Source: Bacteroidaceae bacterium
GTDB lineage: Bacteria; Bacteroidota; Bacteroidia; Bacteroidales; Bacteroidaceae
DNA length: 64,000 nucleotides
Assembly: GCA_017615125.1 (NCBI GenBank)
Contig: JAGAAS010000100.1
Span: 1 to 64,000 of the forward strand
Direction: 5' to 3'
Shown piece after piece: positions 8,443 to 20,528 of the stretch. Under the pieces are notes generated by a model, which searched no databases, was not told where the DNA came from, and worked only from the letters and a program-made list of their open reading frames with translations. Each line of letters begins with the position of its first letter. Position 1 is the first letter of the stretch. The translations under genes and the position numbers were made by a program.

Positions 8443-8850
8443 CTACTTGTCGCGCGAGTTGTCGCCAGGAATCTTCTGCAGGACGATTCGCCCGTAGAAG
8501 AAGCCGAAGTCGAAACCCAGCACCATCTCCTGCGAGTTGATGGACTCCACTTCATACTCGGAAGCAAAGGTGCCGTCGGTGCCCGTGTAGAGCGTTAAGA
8601 TGCTTACGGCATCCTGAAAGTACTCCCACGTGCCTGTGGACTTGGTTCCATCCTTTTCTGTCACGCGGAACGTGCCTCCCGAATAGAAGCGGAACACATC
8701 GCCTACGGATGGTGCGAAGTCGGCACCGTGAATTTCGGAGCTGATCACCTCCCACTTTCCTACTAACAAATCGCTCTCGTCTGCTACGCACGACGTCAGG
8801 AGCAGCGCAACGACTGGCAACAAAAAACAGATTCTTCTAAAGGTTTTCAT
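8443..8850 (-). CDS. Small lipoprotein with lipocalin-like fold
   Basis: A predicted lipoprotein of 135 residues starting at the ATG at 8850 (MKTFRRICFLLPVV), chosen because it gives a clean signal peptide with lipobox LLTSC; a longer frame to 8889 adds an implausible N-terminus. The mature part (LLVGKWEVISSE, GGTFRVTEKDGTKSTGTWEYF) matches the lipocalin-like domain found in many Bacteroidetes lipoproteins of unknown ligand. It starts 42 bp after the GH3 gene on the same strand and is the last gene of the carbohydrate operon. Its function is not known. Confidence 0.8.
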   Translation of the reverse strand: MKTFRRICFLLPVVALLLTSCVADESDLLVGKWEVISSEIHGADFAPSVGDVFRFYSGGTFRVTEKDGTKSTGTWEYFQDAVSILTLYTGTDGTFASEYEVESINSQEMVLGFDFGFFYGRIVLQKIPGDNSRDK

Positions 8851-8892
8851 TTTTATTTGGGTTTGATGGATATACTTACAAAAAAACATCTT

Positions 8893-11544
8893 CTACTTTT
8901 CTACTTCTATATCGAAATACTGCAGGTCTGCCTCCCTGGAGGAGGGGCCGTAGTAGATGCGGTAGGTGCCGGGAAGGGTGACAAGAGTGCCGGAGTTGTT
9001 GTCGTAAGAGCGAAGGGACTTCTCTGTGAGGTCAAAGCGGACCTTAGCTGTCTCCCCTGCCTTGATGGGCACACGGCGGAACTGACGAAGCGAGTAGCAG
9101 GGGCCCTCGAAGTCATCCTTACGCTTCACATAAATCTGAACCACTTCCTCTCCATCGCGGCTCCCGGTGTTAGTGACGGGAACGACGACGCGCAGACGAC
9201 GTCCCGTCTTCATAAACCCGCGTGCGTTAGCTTCGCCATACTCAAATGTCGTGTAGCTCAGCCCGTAGCCGAAGGGGAACAGGGGTTCCTCCTTAGTATA
9301 GCGATAGGTATGCCCCGAAGCCATATTGTAATCCTCGAAGGAGGGCAGCTGTGCATCGTTGCGCCAGAAGGTGACGGGGAGTCGTCCGGCAGGATTATAC
9401 TTTCCAAACAGCACTTCACTCACAGCTGTGCCCGCAGCCTGCCCGCCGTACCAAGCCTGCAGGATGGCATCGCAATGCTCAGCCTCGGGCTCCAGCGCAA
9501 GTGCCGAGCCTGACAGACATACGAAGACAACGCGCTTGCCTGCTTGGTGAAGCAGTTCCATAATGTGGCGCTGGATGGCAGGCAGTTCGATGCTCGTACG
9601 GTCTCCCCCGCGGAATCCCTCGAAGTCAACACGCATCTCCTCGCCCTCGAGCTGCGGCGATATGCCTCCCACGTAGATGACATCGTCGATGCCCTCAAGA
9701 GAAGCCAGCAACTGCTCGTCAGACGTCGGGAGCTTCATGCCCAGGTCTACGTTCAGCTGCGCATCGGGCTGGTAGAAAGCGAAGCGGATGACAATATCGT
9801 ACGACTTGCCTTGCTGCACCTCGAACTTCCCGAGTTTCTTGCGTGAGCCGTGTCCCTCCCGGAAGTCGCATATCTCCTCACCGTTGACGGTTACATTCCC
9901 CTGCCCATTCACGAAGAGCTGCATCTCGGCAGTCCCCGTAACTGGAGCCGTATAGGTGGTATGATACTCAGCAGAGAAGTCCTCGAGTTCCACGCCTGGG
10001 GCAAACACCGTGTTGCCGGAGGTGCAGAGGCGGAAGGGTGCCGTGTATCTGACGGTAGTGATAGGCTCGCCCTCGGGCTTCGGCGTATTATAATAGGTAG
10101 CCACAAATCCCGGCTCGCCCTCATAGGCGCAATGACTGAAATGACTGTAGAAGTTCTCGGGCGTCACCCATTCGCTCACCTTATCGTAGTAAACGGTGTT
10201 CTCGTCAGCTTTGGCATCTGCGAGGAAGGTGCGCACACCCTCAAGCACAGTGACAGCATGACGCGGGGTGCCGTTGTAGTTACCCAGCAGGCAGATGCTG
10301 TCGGCAGCATTCGGGCCTATGACAGCCAGACGCCGTCCTCCGCTCACGTAGTCGTCCACGTTCAGGGGAAGCATGCCGTCCTTGTTCTGCAGTAATACCA
10401 TCGACTCGCGCGTCATCTGCAGCGCCAGCTTGGCGTGTTCCTCCGAGGCAACCACGCTGTAGGGAATCTTCGTCCACTCCACCAGGCTGTCAGGGTCCAT
10501 CTCTCCCAGCTGGAAGCGGGCACGCAGCAAGCGGAAGAGCGACTTGTCCACCTGCTCCTCGGTGATGTATCCCTTCTTCACAGCCTCGGGCAGCGCATAG
10601 AAGCTTCCGCCACAGTTGAGGTCCGTGCCTGCGATAACAGCATCGGCAGAAGCGGAAGCAACGTCGGCATGCGTCTGATGGTTGCGATAGTTGTCGGCAA
10701 AGAAGTCGCGTATGGCTCCGCAGTCGGAAACGACGACGTCGTCGTAGCCCCATTTGTTGCGCAGGATCTGTGTGAGCAACTGATCACTGCCGCAGCAGGG
10801 CTTCCCCTCGAAGGCATTATAGGCGCACATCACCTCATGCACGTGTCCCTCGCACACCAGGCGCTCAAAAGCATAGAGGTACGTCTCGTTCAAGTCGCGC
10901 CACGAGATGGAGTCGGCATCGAAGAAGTGACGCTCATACTCGGGCCCGCTGTGCACAGCATAGTGTTTGGCGCAGGCATGCATCTTGTCGTACTTGCTGT
11001 CCTCAGGGCCCTGCAAACCTCTCACGACTGACAGTCCCATCTCGGCAGTCAGATACGGGTCTTCGCCGTAGGTCTCCTGCCCACGTCCCCAGCGCGGATC
11101 GCGAAAGATGTTGATGTTAGGTGTCCACACCGTCAGTCCCTGATAACGGTTCAGCCCTCCGTCGCCCTCGGTAGCGAAATGATGACTCTTGGCGCGCCCT
11201 TCGTCGGAAACAGCCGTGAAGACTTCCTGCAGCAGCTCCGGATCGAACGATGCTGCCATTCCTATCGACTGCGGGAACACCGTTGCCAGCCCCGAGCGGG
11301 CGTATCCGTGCAGCGCCTCGCTCCACCAGTCGTAGCGCTTGATGCCGAACTCGGGAATGGCTGCTGAGCCGTTCACCATGAGCGACGCCTTCTGCTCCAA
11401 CGTCAGACGCGGCAGCAGGTCGGCTGCACGCTCGTCGGGTGTGAGCGACGGGTTCTGGTAAGGAAACTCATACGTCGTCTTCTCTGAGTGATTGCAAGCA
11501 ACCAACATCAAGGCTGCAACGAAAGGGAGAAAAAACTTCTTCAT
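8893..11544 (-). CDS. Glycoside hydrolase family 3 beta-glycosidase (beta-xylosidase type)
   Basis: A predicted exo-acting retaining beta-glycosidase anchored as a lipoprotein (LMLVAC, Cys17). The GH3 N-terminal barrel (about 30-350) includes FPQSIGMAASFD and GRGQETYGEDPYL, and the catalytic nucleophile is Asp274 in VVVSDCGAI. The GH3 C-terminal domain is interrupted by a PA14-like carbohydrate-binding insert (about 465-600, GFVATYYNTP...). A fibronectin-III-like domain closes the 883-residue protein. This GH3-PA14 layout is common among beta-xylosidases/glucosidases acting on hemicellulose; exact specificity cannot be read here. It sits 110 bp downstream of the pectinesterase gene with no intervening promoter seen. 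Confidence 0.9.
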   Translation of the reverse strand: MKKFFLPFVAALMLVACNHSEKTTYEFPYQNPSLTPDERAADLLPRLTLEQKASLMVNGSAAIPEFGIKRYDWWSEALHGYARSGLATVFPQSIGMAASFDPELLQEVFTAVSDEGRAKSHHFATEGDGGLNRYQGLTVWTPNINIFRDPRWGRGQETYGEDPYLTAEMGLSVVRGLQGPEDSKYDKMHACAKHYAVHSGPEYERHFFDADSISWRDLNETYLYAFERLVCEGHVHEVMCAYNAFEGKPCCGSDQLLTQILRNKWGYDDVVVSDCGAIRDFFADNYRNHQTHADVASASADAVIAGTDLNCGGSFYALPEAVKKGYITEEQVDKSLFRLLRARFQLGEMDPDSLVEWTKIPYSVVASEEHAKLALQMTRESMVLLQNKDGMLPLNVDDYVSGGRRLAVIGPNAADSICLLGNYNGTPRHAVTVLEGVRTFLADAKADENTVYYDKVSEWVTPENFYSHFSHCAYEGEPGFVATYYNTPKPEGEPITTVRYTAPFRLCTSGNTVFAPGVELEDFSAEYHTTYTAPVTGTAEMQLFVNGQGNVTVNGEEICDFREGHGSRKKLGKFEVQQGKSYDIVIRFAFYQPDAQLNVDLGMKLPTSDEQLLASLEGIDDVIYVGGISPQLEGEEMRVDFEGFRGGDRTSIELPAIQRHIMELLHQAGKRVVFVCLSGSALALEPEAEHCDAILQAWYGGQAAGTAVSEVLFGKYNPAGRLPVTFWRNDAQLPSFEDYNMASGHTYRYTKEEPLFPFGYGLSYTTFEYGEANARGFMKTGRRLRVVVPVTNTGSRDGEEVVQIYVKRKDDFEGPCYSLRQFRRVPIKAGETAKVRFDLTEKSLRSYDNNSGTLVTLPGTYRIYYGPSSREADLQYFDIEVEK

Positions 11545-11636
11545 AATTAGTATTGTCTTGTAGTTTGAAAGTCGTATAAATGCAGAACGAAAAATCTGTC
11601 TGATTAGCTCACTTCGTATTTTGATTCTTATTATTT

Positions 11637-11660
11637 GATTACCTGATTATCTGATTATTT
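11637..11660. repeat. Second copy of the 8-bp GATTATYT repeat
   Basis: GATTACCT, GATTATCT and GATTATTT follow one another. The run overlaps the stop codon region of the pectinesterase gene (stop at 11657-11655), so the repeat has entered or supplied the 3' end. Confidence 0.65.
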
Positions 11661-12620
11661 ATCTGATTTCCTCTCCAGCGGCTTCCATCCGCCGAGCACC
11701 TTGTCGGGCGTGAGGGCTGCAGCCTCTTTCTTCGTCAGCTGCCGCGCCCACGAGATGCGCCCCGATGTGTCTGCCGACGTTCCCGTGCAGCCGTACTCAG
11801 CATAGCGCACCGTTTTCTCCGGCTCGGGGACGTTCCAGGGAACCCATCCGGCAGCATCTATCTTGTCGCCCAAGTCGCAGTACATGAATACCGTATAGGC
11901 ATAATCCCTCCAGGGGCGTCCCAGCTTCATGTTCGTCACGTTGTCGGCGCAGGTGACCTTGCATCTGTTGAACACATAGCCGTAGGCGACGTCGGCAGGC
12001 GTCGATGCAGCCGTGATGAAGCTGTTGCGCTTGCAGTGGATGGTGCAGTTCTCGAACCACGCTGTCGCAGGACCGAAGATGAAATCCGTTGTCCCCTCTA
12101 TATAGCAGTCGGCAAAGTAAAGCCGCGTCTCCCTCCTGCCCGTGAATACGGTATCCTGGTTACCCAGTATGCGGCAGCCCACGAACACAAGCCTGTCGCC
12201 CTCGGTGTGGAGTGCTACCGCCTGCCCCAGCTGAGCCGCGTTGTTCTCGATAGTGATGTTGCGGAAAGTGATAGCGTTGCCGTCAACGCGCAGGGTGTAC
12301 GTGCGGAACGTTCCCATATTGTCGATGTTGGCATGATCGTCCCAGGTGATGACGGTGTTCTCCACATCCTCTCCCTCGATGACGATGTTCTCGAGCCACG
12401 AGGGCACTATCACCTTCTCTTTATAGTATCCCCTCTTCACGAGGATGTGAACCGTATAGTCCATGTAGGCGCGGCAATGCTCGAAGGCCTCCGTCAGCGT
12501 GCGGTAGTCGCCCGTGCCGTCACGCGCCACCACAAGCGTATCCTTGTATCCCGGGCTTGCAGCCAGAGCCGTTCCTCCCAGCACCAGCATCACCGCCAGC
12601 AACGTCGTCATTCTTCTCAT
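11655..12620 (-). CDS. Pectinesterase (carbohydrate esterase family 8)
   Basis: Removes methyl esters from homogalacturonan, exposing it to pectate lyase. The 321-residue protein has a signal peptide (about 1-20, GTALAAS) and a right-handed beta-helix. Diagnostic CE8 motifs are present in order: GDYRTLTEAF, GQAVALHTEGDR (oxyanion Gln), GNQDTVF (catalytic Asp), GTTDFIFG (second Asp) and LGRPWRDYA (substrate Arg and Trp). Length is normal. It follows GH43 by 72 bp on the same strand and precedes GH3, inside the predicted five-gene operon read from the 17.8 kb promoter. Confidence 0.94.
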   Translation of the reverse strand: MRRMTTLLAVMLVLGGTALAASPGYKDTLVVARDGTGDYRTLTEAFEHCRAYMDYTVHILVKRGYYKEKVIVPSWLENIVIEGEDVENTVITWDDHANIDNMGTFRTYTLRVDGNAITFRNITIENNAAQLGQAVALHTEGDRLVFVGCRILGNQDTVFTGRRETRLYFADCYIEGTTDFIFGPATAWFENCTIHCKRNSFITAASTPADVAYGYVFNRCKVTCADNVTNMKLGRPWRDYAYTVFMYCDLGDKIDAAGWVPWNVPEPEKTVRYAEYGCTGTSADTSGRISWARQLTKKEAAALTPDKVLGGWKPLERKSDK

Positions 12621-12692
12621 TCGAATCGTCGTTTTCTATTTCCTTTTAGTCCCTAAGGTCCTTGAAGTCCTTAAAGACCTTTCACCTTATTC

Positions 12693-14399
12693 TCATTTCC
12701 TCGTCACGCGGAAGAAGTCCACGTCGCACCATCCTCCATCCACTTTCTCCTTTGTCGGGCGGTTGCAGAAGACGCCCGTCTTGCATCCTATCCACTTCCC
12801 CTGCCGTGCAGCGAAGGGCTTGCCCAGCGTGTGGTACTTTTTGCCGTCGGTGCTGTACGAGAAGGTTACCTCCACGTTCTGATCCAGTTTGTTCTTCTCG
12901 TTCATGCCCTTCTGCGTATACTTGCAGCGCAGCCAGACGGTAGCCTGTGGGGCGATGTTGTCCTTCGAAGCCTCCGCAAGCGTTCTCGTCTCCTCCGCTT
13001 CTTCTGTGTTGCCCTTATCCGCACCCTTGCAGACGACCTTGCTCAGCACGATGCCCTCGGCTGTGTTCTCCAGCACAAGCCCAGCATAGTCCATACCCAT
13101 CACCACCAATCCGCACCGCTCCCCGAAGTACTTCTCCGAGGGGCAGAACGTCATCTTCGTAGTGCACGAGAACTCGGGTGCTGTAGGCTTCTGCAGCAGC
13201 AGGTTGCTCACGTCCCACAGACTCACAGCGCCTTCGGGCACGGGCGAGGCAAACAGCCGCAGCAGGCCTTTATCGCCAGCGCAGTAGTGCCACTTCTCGC
13301 AGAAGTTACCCTGCCATTGCCACTGGAGCCCTATCGTCATGCCGTCGAACTCGTCCGACTCGGCAGGCGTCATCTTCAGCACCGTCCGTCCCACGTTGGG
13401 CTTGCGGTACGTCTCCACAGGCTCTCCGCAGCCGTCGCCGTCCTTGTCGATGCCTATCACGGGCCAGCCCTCCTTCCACATCATCGGCTGCAGGTGGACG
13501 ATGCGTCCCAGCGGGCCCACGTCCTGGAAGTGGAGGAACCAGTCCTCACCCGTCGGTGTCGTCACCCACGCCCCCTGGTGCGGGCCGTTCACCTTCGTCG
13601 TTCCCTGCGCCAGCACGGTACGCTTCTCGTAGGGCCCGAAGACGTTCTTCGAGCGAAGCACCACCTGCCAGCCTGTCTGCACACCCCCTGCGGGATGGAA
13701 GATATAGTAGTAGCCGTCCTTCTTGTAGAACTTAGGACCCTCGCAGGTAGGGTCCACGCCGTGTCCGTCGTACACCACGCGCGAGGGGGTGATAGCCTTT
13801 GTGGCATCGGCGTTCAGCTCGCACACGCTGATGACGCTCTTGAATCCTGCGCGGCTTCCGGCATAGGCATGCACCATCCACACGCGCCCGTCGTCGTCCC
13901 ACAGCGGCGTGGTATCAATGATGCCCTTCCCCTCCTTCACCAGCACGGGCTCCGTCCAGGGACCCTCTGGCTGCTCGGCGCTCACCTGATAGACGCCCTC
14001 GTCTGGGTCGCCCCAGAAGATGTAGAAACGCCCTTCGTGATAGCGGATGGAGGGCGCCCAGATGTGGTTGCCGTGCTGCGGCATCACATCCTCATAGGGA
14101 TGCAGCGCCCAGGGGACAGCATGCCCGATGATCTCCCAGTTCACCAGATCCTGCGAGTGCAGGATGGGCAGTCCGGGGATACAGTTGAAGCTCGATGCCG
14201 TCATGTAGAAGTCGTCGCCCACGCGGCAGGCGTCAGGGTCGCTGTAGTCGGCATAGAGCACAGGGTTCCGGTACAGCCCGTTGCCCAGGTCGGCACACCA
14301 CACCTCCGACACATACGGTTTTTGCGCGCTCATCACGCTGCACGCCACGCAGGCGCACGCGAGGAGCACGATTCGTCTCATTTCAGGGAACATCGTCAT
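12693..14399 (-). CDS. Glycoside hydrolase family 43 (beta-xylosidase / alpha-arabinofuranosidase)
   Basis: Five-bladed beta-propeller glycosidase, secreted (signal peptide ending VMSAQ). The start is placed at ATG 14399 (another at 14393) because the open frame further upstream runs back to the GH2 gene and lacks signal-peptide character. In the propeller (about 40-335) the base Asp lies in YADYSDPDACRVGDD (Asp54), an Asp in IDTTPLWDDD and the general acid Glu in DPTCEGPKFYKKDGYYY. The C-terminal about 200 residues form a beta-sandwich of the GH43_C2/DUF1349 type. Substrate is probably an arabinan or xylan side chain. Confidence 0.9.
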   Translation of the reverse strand: MTMFPEMRRIVLLACACVACSVMSAQKPYVSEVWCADLGNGLYRNPVLYADYSDPDACRVGDDFYMTASSFNCIPGLPILHSQDLVNWEIIGHAVPWALHPYEDVMPQHGNHIWAPSIRYHEGRFYIFWGDPDEGVYQVSAEQPEGPWTEPVLVKEGKGIIDTTPLWDDDGRVWMVHAYAGSRAGFKSVISVCELNADATKAITPSRVVYDGHGVDPTCEGPKFYKKDGYYYIFHPAGGVQTGWQVVLRSKNVFGPYEKRTVLAQGTTKVNGPHQGAWVTTPTGEDWFLHFQDVGPLGRIVHLQPMMWKEGWPVIGIDKDGDGCGEPVETYRKPNVGRTVLKMTPAESDEFDGMTIGLQWQWQGNFCEKWHYCAGDKGLLRLFASPVPEGAVSLWDVSNLLLQKPTAPEFSCTTKMTFCPSEKYFGERCGLVVMGMDYAGLVLENTAEGIVLSKVVCKGADKGNTEEAEETRTLAEASKDNIAPQATVWLRCKYTQKGMNEKNKLDQNVEVTFSYSTDGKKYHTLGKPFAARQGKWIGCKTGVFCNRPTKEKVDGGWCDVDFFRVTRK

Positions 14400-14563
14400 A
14401 GGAGTCTCTTTTATTCCGTCTGCAATATTACGAAAACATTTCCATCCGCGCAAGCGCAACGCCCGAAAAAAGCGCCTACGCTGGAAAATCCGACCTTTCC
14501 GCCAAAAAGTCCCCTTGCCCAGCCGTTTGCTATGCCCCCGACAGGACATCAGGGCGTGCTGTG

Positions 14564-17698
<3,135 letters not shown>

Positions 17699-17758
17699 TT
17701 AGGGGAAGAGAACCACCCAGTACCAACAGCCTGATATCATAGCATCAACTCCCCGCTA

Positions 17759-17790
17759 CAAAGGTACGAAAACCCTTTCAAACCTGCAAA
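17759..17790 (-). promoter_or_regulatory. Promoter of the GH2-GH43-CE8-GH3 operon
   Basis: On the minus strand -7 TACCTTTG (17766-17759) and -33 TTTG (17790-17787) are 20 bp apart, the ideal Bacteroidetes spacing. Transcription would start near 17751, about 80 nt before the GH2 start codon. Confidence 0.8.
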
Positions 17791-17874
17791 TATTCCGCCC
17801 ACTTTTTTCGCACTCCACACCACTTTTTTTCGGTTTTTTCAATGCTGTGAAAAATCAGGAAAAGACAGAATTGC

Positions 17875-18116
17875 GTTACATGTTACATTTGTTACATTTG
17901 TAACTTTTATGGGGGTATACGTGAAATTTGCCAGTTTTTGGAGAAAATAGAGAAGAGATAGATAGAAAATTAAGATTACAATTTATAAGTATAGTAATTT
18001 AATTATATATTATAATTAATTATAATATATAATTAGCATATTCTCTAACTATTTTCAGCTACCCTAAAAAGTTAGGTGTTTAGTAAATGTAACATGTAAC
18101 AAATGTAACAAATGTT
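17875..18116. other. Intergenic block with GTTACA arms and a 36-bp perfect palindrome
   Basis: The roughly 0.6-kb gap between the GH2 promoter and the PL4 gene is very AT-rich. Three GTTACA hexamers (17875, 17882, 17891) form a left arm. Three TGTAAC hexamers (18088, 18095, 18104) form a right arm with the same 7- and 9-bp spacing. Between them, 18000-18035 is a perfect AT-only palindrome: TAATTATATATTATAATT followed by its own reverse complement. No gene is seen in the block. Confidence 0.85.
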
Positions 18117-18276
18117 CCTGAAAAAGTTGACATCTTTCCCAGAAAGGTTGAGCTCTGCTCTTCCTCCGTCGCGACTCGGGAAAGATGAAACATGCATCGC
18201 CTGCTTCTCTTTCCTCTCGCTGCTCCGTCGGCTGACACTCTCTCCTCTTCTAATTATACTCGGAGAAATAAGATTT

Positions 18277-18339
18277 TTCTCTTCTTCATACGGCGCGCTC
18301 GAGAAGGGAAAAAAATTTTTCGAGAAGGGAAAAAACTTC
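18277..18339. repeat. 21-bp modular intergenic array D (3 clear units)
   Basis: Units start at 18277 (inverted head, CTTCTTCATACGGC), 18298 (CTCGAGAAGGGAAAA type) and 18319 (TTCGAGAAGGGAAAA type), each 21 bp. The array ends about 30 bp before the -7 box of the rhamnogalacturonan lyase gene. Confidence 0.75.
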
Positions 18340-18372
18340 GGTTTTTTTCTTTTTTTTTCGCTCGCTTATTCG

Positions 18373-18380
18373 TACCTTTG
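18373..18380 (+). promoter_or_regulatory. -7 element before the PL4 gene
   Basis: TACCTTTG matches the Bacteroidetes -7 consensus and lies 37 bp before the first ATG (18417). The -33 region is a poly-T stretch without a clear TTTG, so this is a weaker call. Confidence 0.55.
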
Positions 18381-18416
18381 TAAGGTAAAAGAAACATCAT
18401 AAAAACCATCCCAGAC

Positions 18417-20333
18417 ATGCACAATCACACACGAAAAATGAAACAGACGATGCGACTTCTCGTTGTTGCTCTGCTCGGCCTGTGGTGCCTGGCGGGCTAT
18501 GCGCAGAAGCCTACGGCGTCGGTGAACGCCAACCGTGAGACGACGATGACGAACGGGCTCGTCACCCTCACCATCGGCAGCAACGGGCGCGTGTCGGCCT
18601 TCACACCGCAGGGGGGCTCGAACGTCATCGGCAGCAGCGGCATCTACTTCGACTATACTGCCGACAAGAACCGCGCCCTCAGCCCCACGAAGGCGGAGGT
18701 GGTGCGTCAGGACGACGATATGGTGGAGGTGGTGTACAGCAACCTCGACAACCATCCGCAGCTGCGACAGGGCTTCATCCTCCGTCGAGGCGTTAGCGGC
18801 GTGTACGTCTATGTAGCCGTAGGAGGCACCAAGGAGTCGGCATCGGTGAGCATGCGCGAGATACGCGTGTGCACGCGCCTGGCGGGCACGTTCCTCAATG
18901 GATATGTGGACGACAGCATGCAGGGGCGAATCCCCTCGAACAGCGAGATGAAGACCGCGGAGCAGAGCGAGAACACAGTGTCTGACGCCACCTACCGCCT
19001 AGCCGACGGGAGCATCTACACCAAGTACGACTGGGGACAGTACATCGTGCGCGACAGCGTGCACGGACTGATGTCGGACGACACGGGTGTGTGGAACATC
19101 GCCTGCAGCCACGAGTGGGCGAACGGCGGGCCCATGAAGCAGGAACTCACCGTGCATGCCACCTCCAAGTCGCCCATCACCATACAGATGCTTCAGGGCG
19201 AGCACATGGGGGCGTCGGCACAGACCTTCAAGGAGGGCGAGGAGAAACTGTACGGGCCTTTCCTCATTTATGTGAACCGCGGCACGCGCGACGCGATGAT
19301 TGCCGACGCTAAGGCGATGGCGCACCGCCAGCAGCAGGAGTGGCCCTTTGGGTGGTTCAAGCATGACCTCTGGCCCTCGGAGCGCACCACCGTAGAGGGC
19401 ACCATCGACGTCACCACAGGACCGCGCAGCGACAGCATACAGGTGGTGCTGGCCGAGCCGGGCAGCGACATCTACACGCAGGGCAAGCGGTACATCTACT
19501 GGGCGCTCACCGACTCGACAGGGCACTTCAGCATCCCTGCCGTGAGGCCTGCCGACTATGCCCTCTACGCCTACGCCACCTGCGGCGACGTGACGGACGA
19601 GCTCTGCGTGAACGACATACGCGTGCAGGGCGACACGCTGCAGCTGGGCACTATCGAGTGGGCACCGCGCCGCTACGAGAACCTGCTGTGGATGATCGGG
19701 CATAACAACCGCCTGAGCAACGAGTTCGCCTTCAGCGACAAGCCCCGCGCCTACCTGCTGCCCGAGCAGGTGCCTGCCAACCTCACCTACGTCGTGGGCG
19801 AGAGCGACCCGGAGACCGACTGGTACTACGCGCAGACGAAGAAGGGGACGTGGACCATCCGCTTCAGCTGCCCCGACAGCTACCGCGGCACCGCCCGCCT
19901 CACGGCGTCGCTGGCTGCCGTCACCAACAAGCCTAACGTGAAGGTAAGCCTCAACGGCACCGCCCTCACCACCTGGAGCTGGAGCACCAACGACGGCGCC
20001 ATCTACCGCAGCGCCAACCAGAGCGGACGACACGAACTGAAGACTCATGGCTTCAGCGCCGCCCTGCTGCGCAAGGGCTCCAACACCATCGCGCTGGAAC
20101 TCACCAACGGCTCGGGACGCAACGGCGTGATGTGGGACTGCATCAAGCTCGAGACGGGCAACCTCGTCACCTCGGACATCGAAGCCCTCGACTGGGACGA
20201 CGCCGAAGTCACCAGCACACGCTTCTACAGCCCGCAAGGCAGGCTGCTCGATAGCCCCGCCTCGGGAGTTTTCGTCGTAGAGGAACGACTCAGCGACGGC
20301 ACCATCCGCACGCGCAAGGTGATGAGGAAGTGA
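18417..20333 (+). CDS. Rhamnogalacturonan lyase (PL4-like)
   Basis: Predicted secreted lyase that cleaves the rhamnogalacturonan-I backbone. The start is ATG 18417 or 18438; the second gives a compact signal peptide (MKQTMRLLVVALLGLWCLAGYAQ). The arrangement fits the three-domain RhgB/PL4 plan: a large beta-sandwich (about 30-310, NGLVTLTIGSNGRVSAFTPQGG), a fibronectin-III-like domain (about 320-400, TVEGTIDVT...GHFSIPAVRPADYALYAYA) and a jelly-roll carbohydrate-binding domain (about 425-580). A short C-terminal tail (RFYSPQGRLLDSPASGVFVVEE) resembles a degenerate sorting domain. It is transcribed divergently from the GH2 operon. Confidence 0.82.
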   Translation: MHNHTRKMKQTMRLLVVALLGLWCLAGYAQKPTASVNANRETTMTNGLVTLTIGSNGRVSAFTPQGGSNVIGSSGIYFDYTADKNRALSPTKAEVVRQDDDMVEVVYSNLDNHPQLRQGFILRRGVSGVYVYVAVGGTKESASVSMREIRVCTRLAGTFLNGYVDDSMQGRIPSNSEMKTAEQSENTVSDATYRLADGSIYTKYDWGQYIVRDSVHGLMSDDTGVWNIACSHEWANGGPMKQELTVHATSKSPITIQMLQGEHMGASAQTFKEGEEKLYGPFLIYVNRGTRDAMIADAKAMAHRQQQEWPFGWFKHDLWPSERTTVEGTIDVTTGPRSDSIQVVLAEPGSDIYTQGKRYIYWALTDSTGHFSIPAVRPADYALYAYATCGDVTDELCVNDIRVQGDTLQLGTIEWAPRRYENLLWMIGHNNRLSNEFAFSDKPRAYLLPEQVPANLTYVVGESDPETDWYYAQTKKGTWTIRFSCPDSYRGTARLTASLAAVTNKPNVKVSLNGTALTTWSWSTNDGAIYRSANQSGRHELKTHGFSAALLRKGSNTIALELTNGSGRNGVMWDCIKLETGNLVTSDIEALDWDDAEVTSTRFYSPQGRLLDSPASGVFVVEERLSDGTIRTRKVMRK

Positions 20334-20362
20334 GTGCAGAGTGCTGAGGGGGAAGAGGCTTG

Positions 20363-20398
20363 ATGGGGTGAATGGGATTAATGGGCGAAATGGGATGA
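20363..20398. repeat. 9-bp tandem repeat, 4 units
   Basis: ATGGGGTGA, ATGGGATTA, ATGGGCGAA and ATGGGATGA follow each other exactly just after the PL4 stop codon. Confidence 0.8.
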
Positions 20399-20418
20399 CA
20401 CGGCGACTGCGTCGCCTA

Positions 20419-20496
20419 CGATAACGATAGCGGTAACGATTGCGATAGCAATAGCGGTTGCGGTTGCGATAGCGATAGCGGTAACGATAGCGGTTG
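20419..20496. repeat. Hexanucleotide array, 13 units
   Basis: Thirteen uninterrupted hexamers fit CRRTWR: CGATAA, CGATAG, CGGTAA, CGATTG, CAATAG and CGGTTG in mixed order. The array lies between convergent genes (PL4 and the symporter). The units vary at three positions, so it is an old, degenerate microsatellite or a constrained sequence. Confidence 0.9.
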
Positions 20497-20528
20497 CCGG
20501 AGTTGAGAAGCTAATGCCCGAAGGGGAC

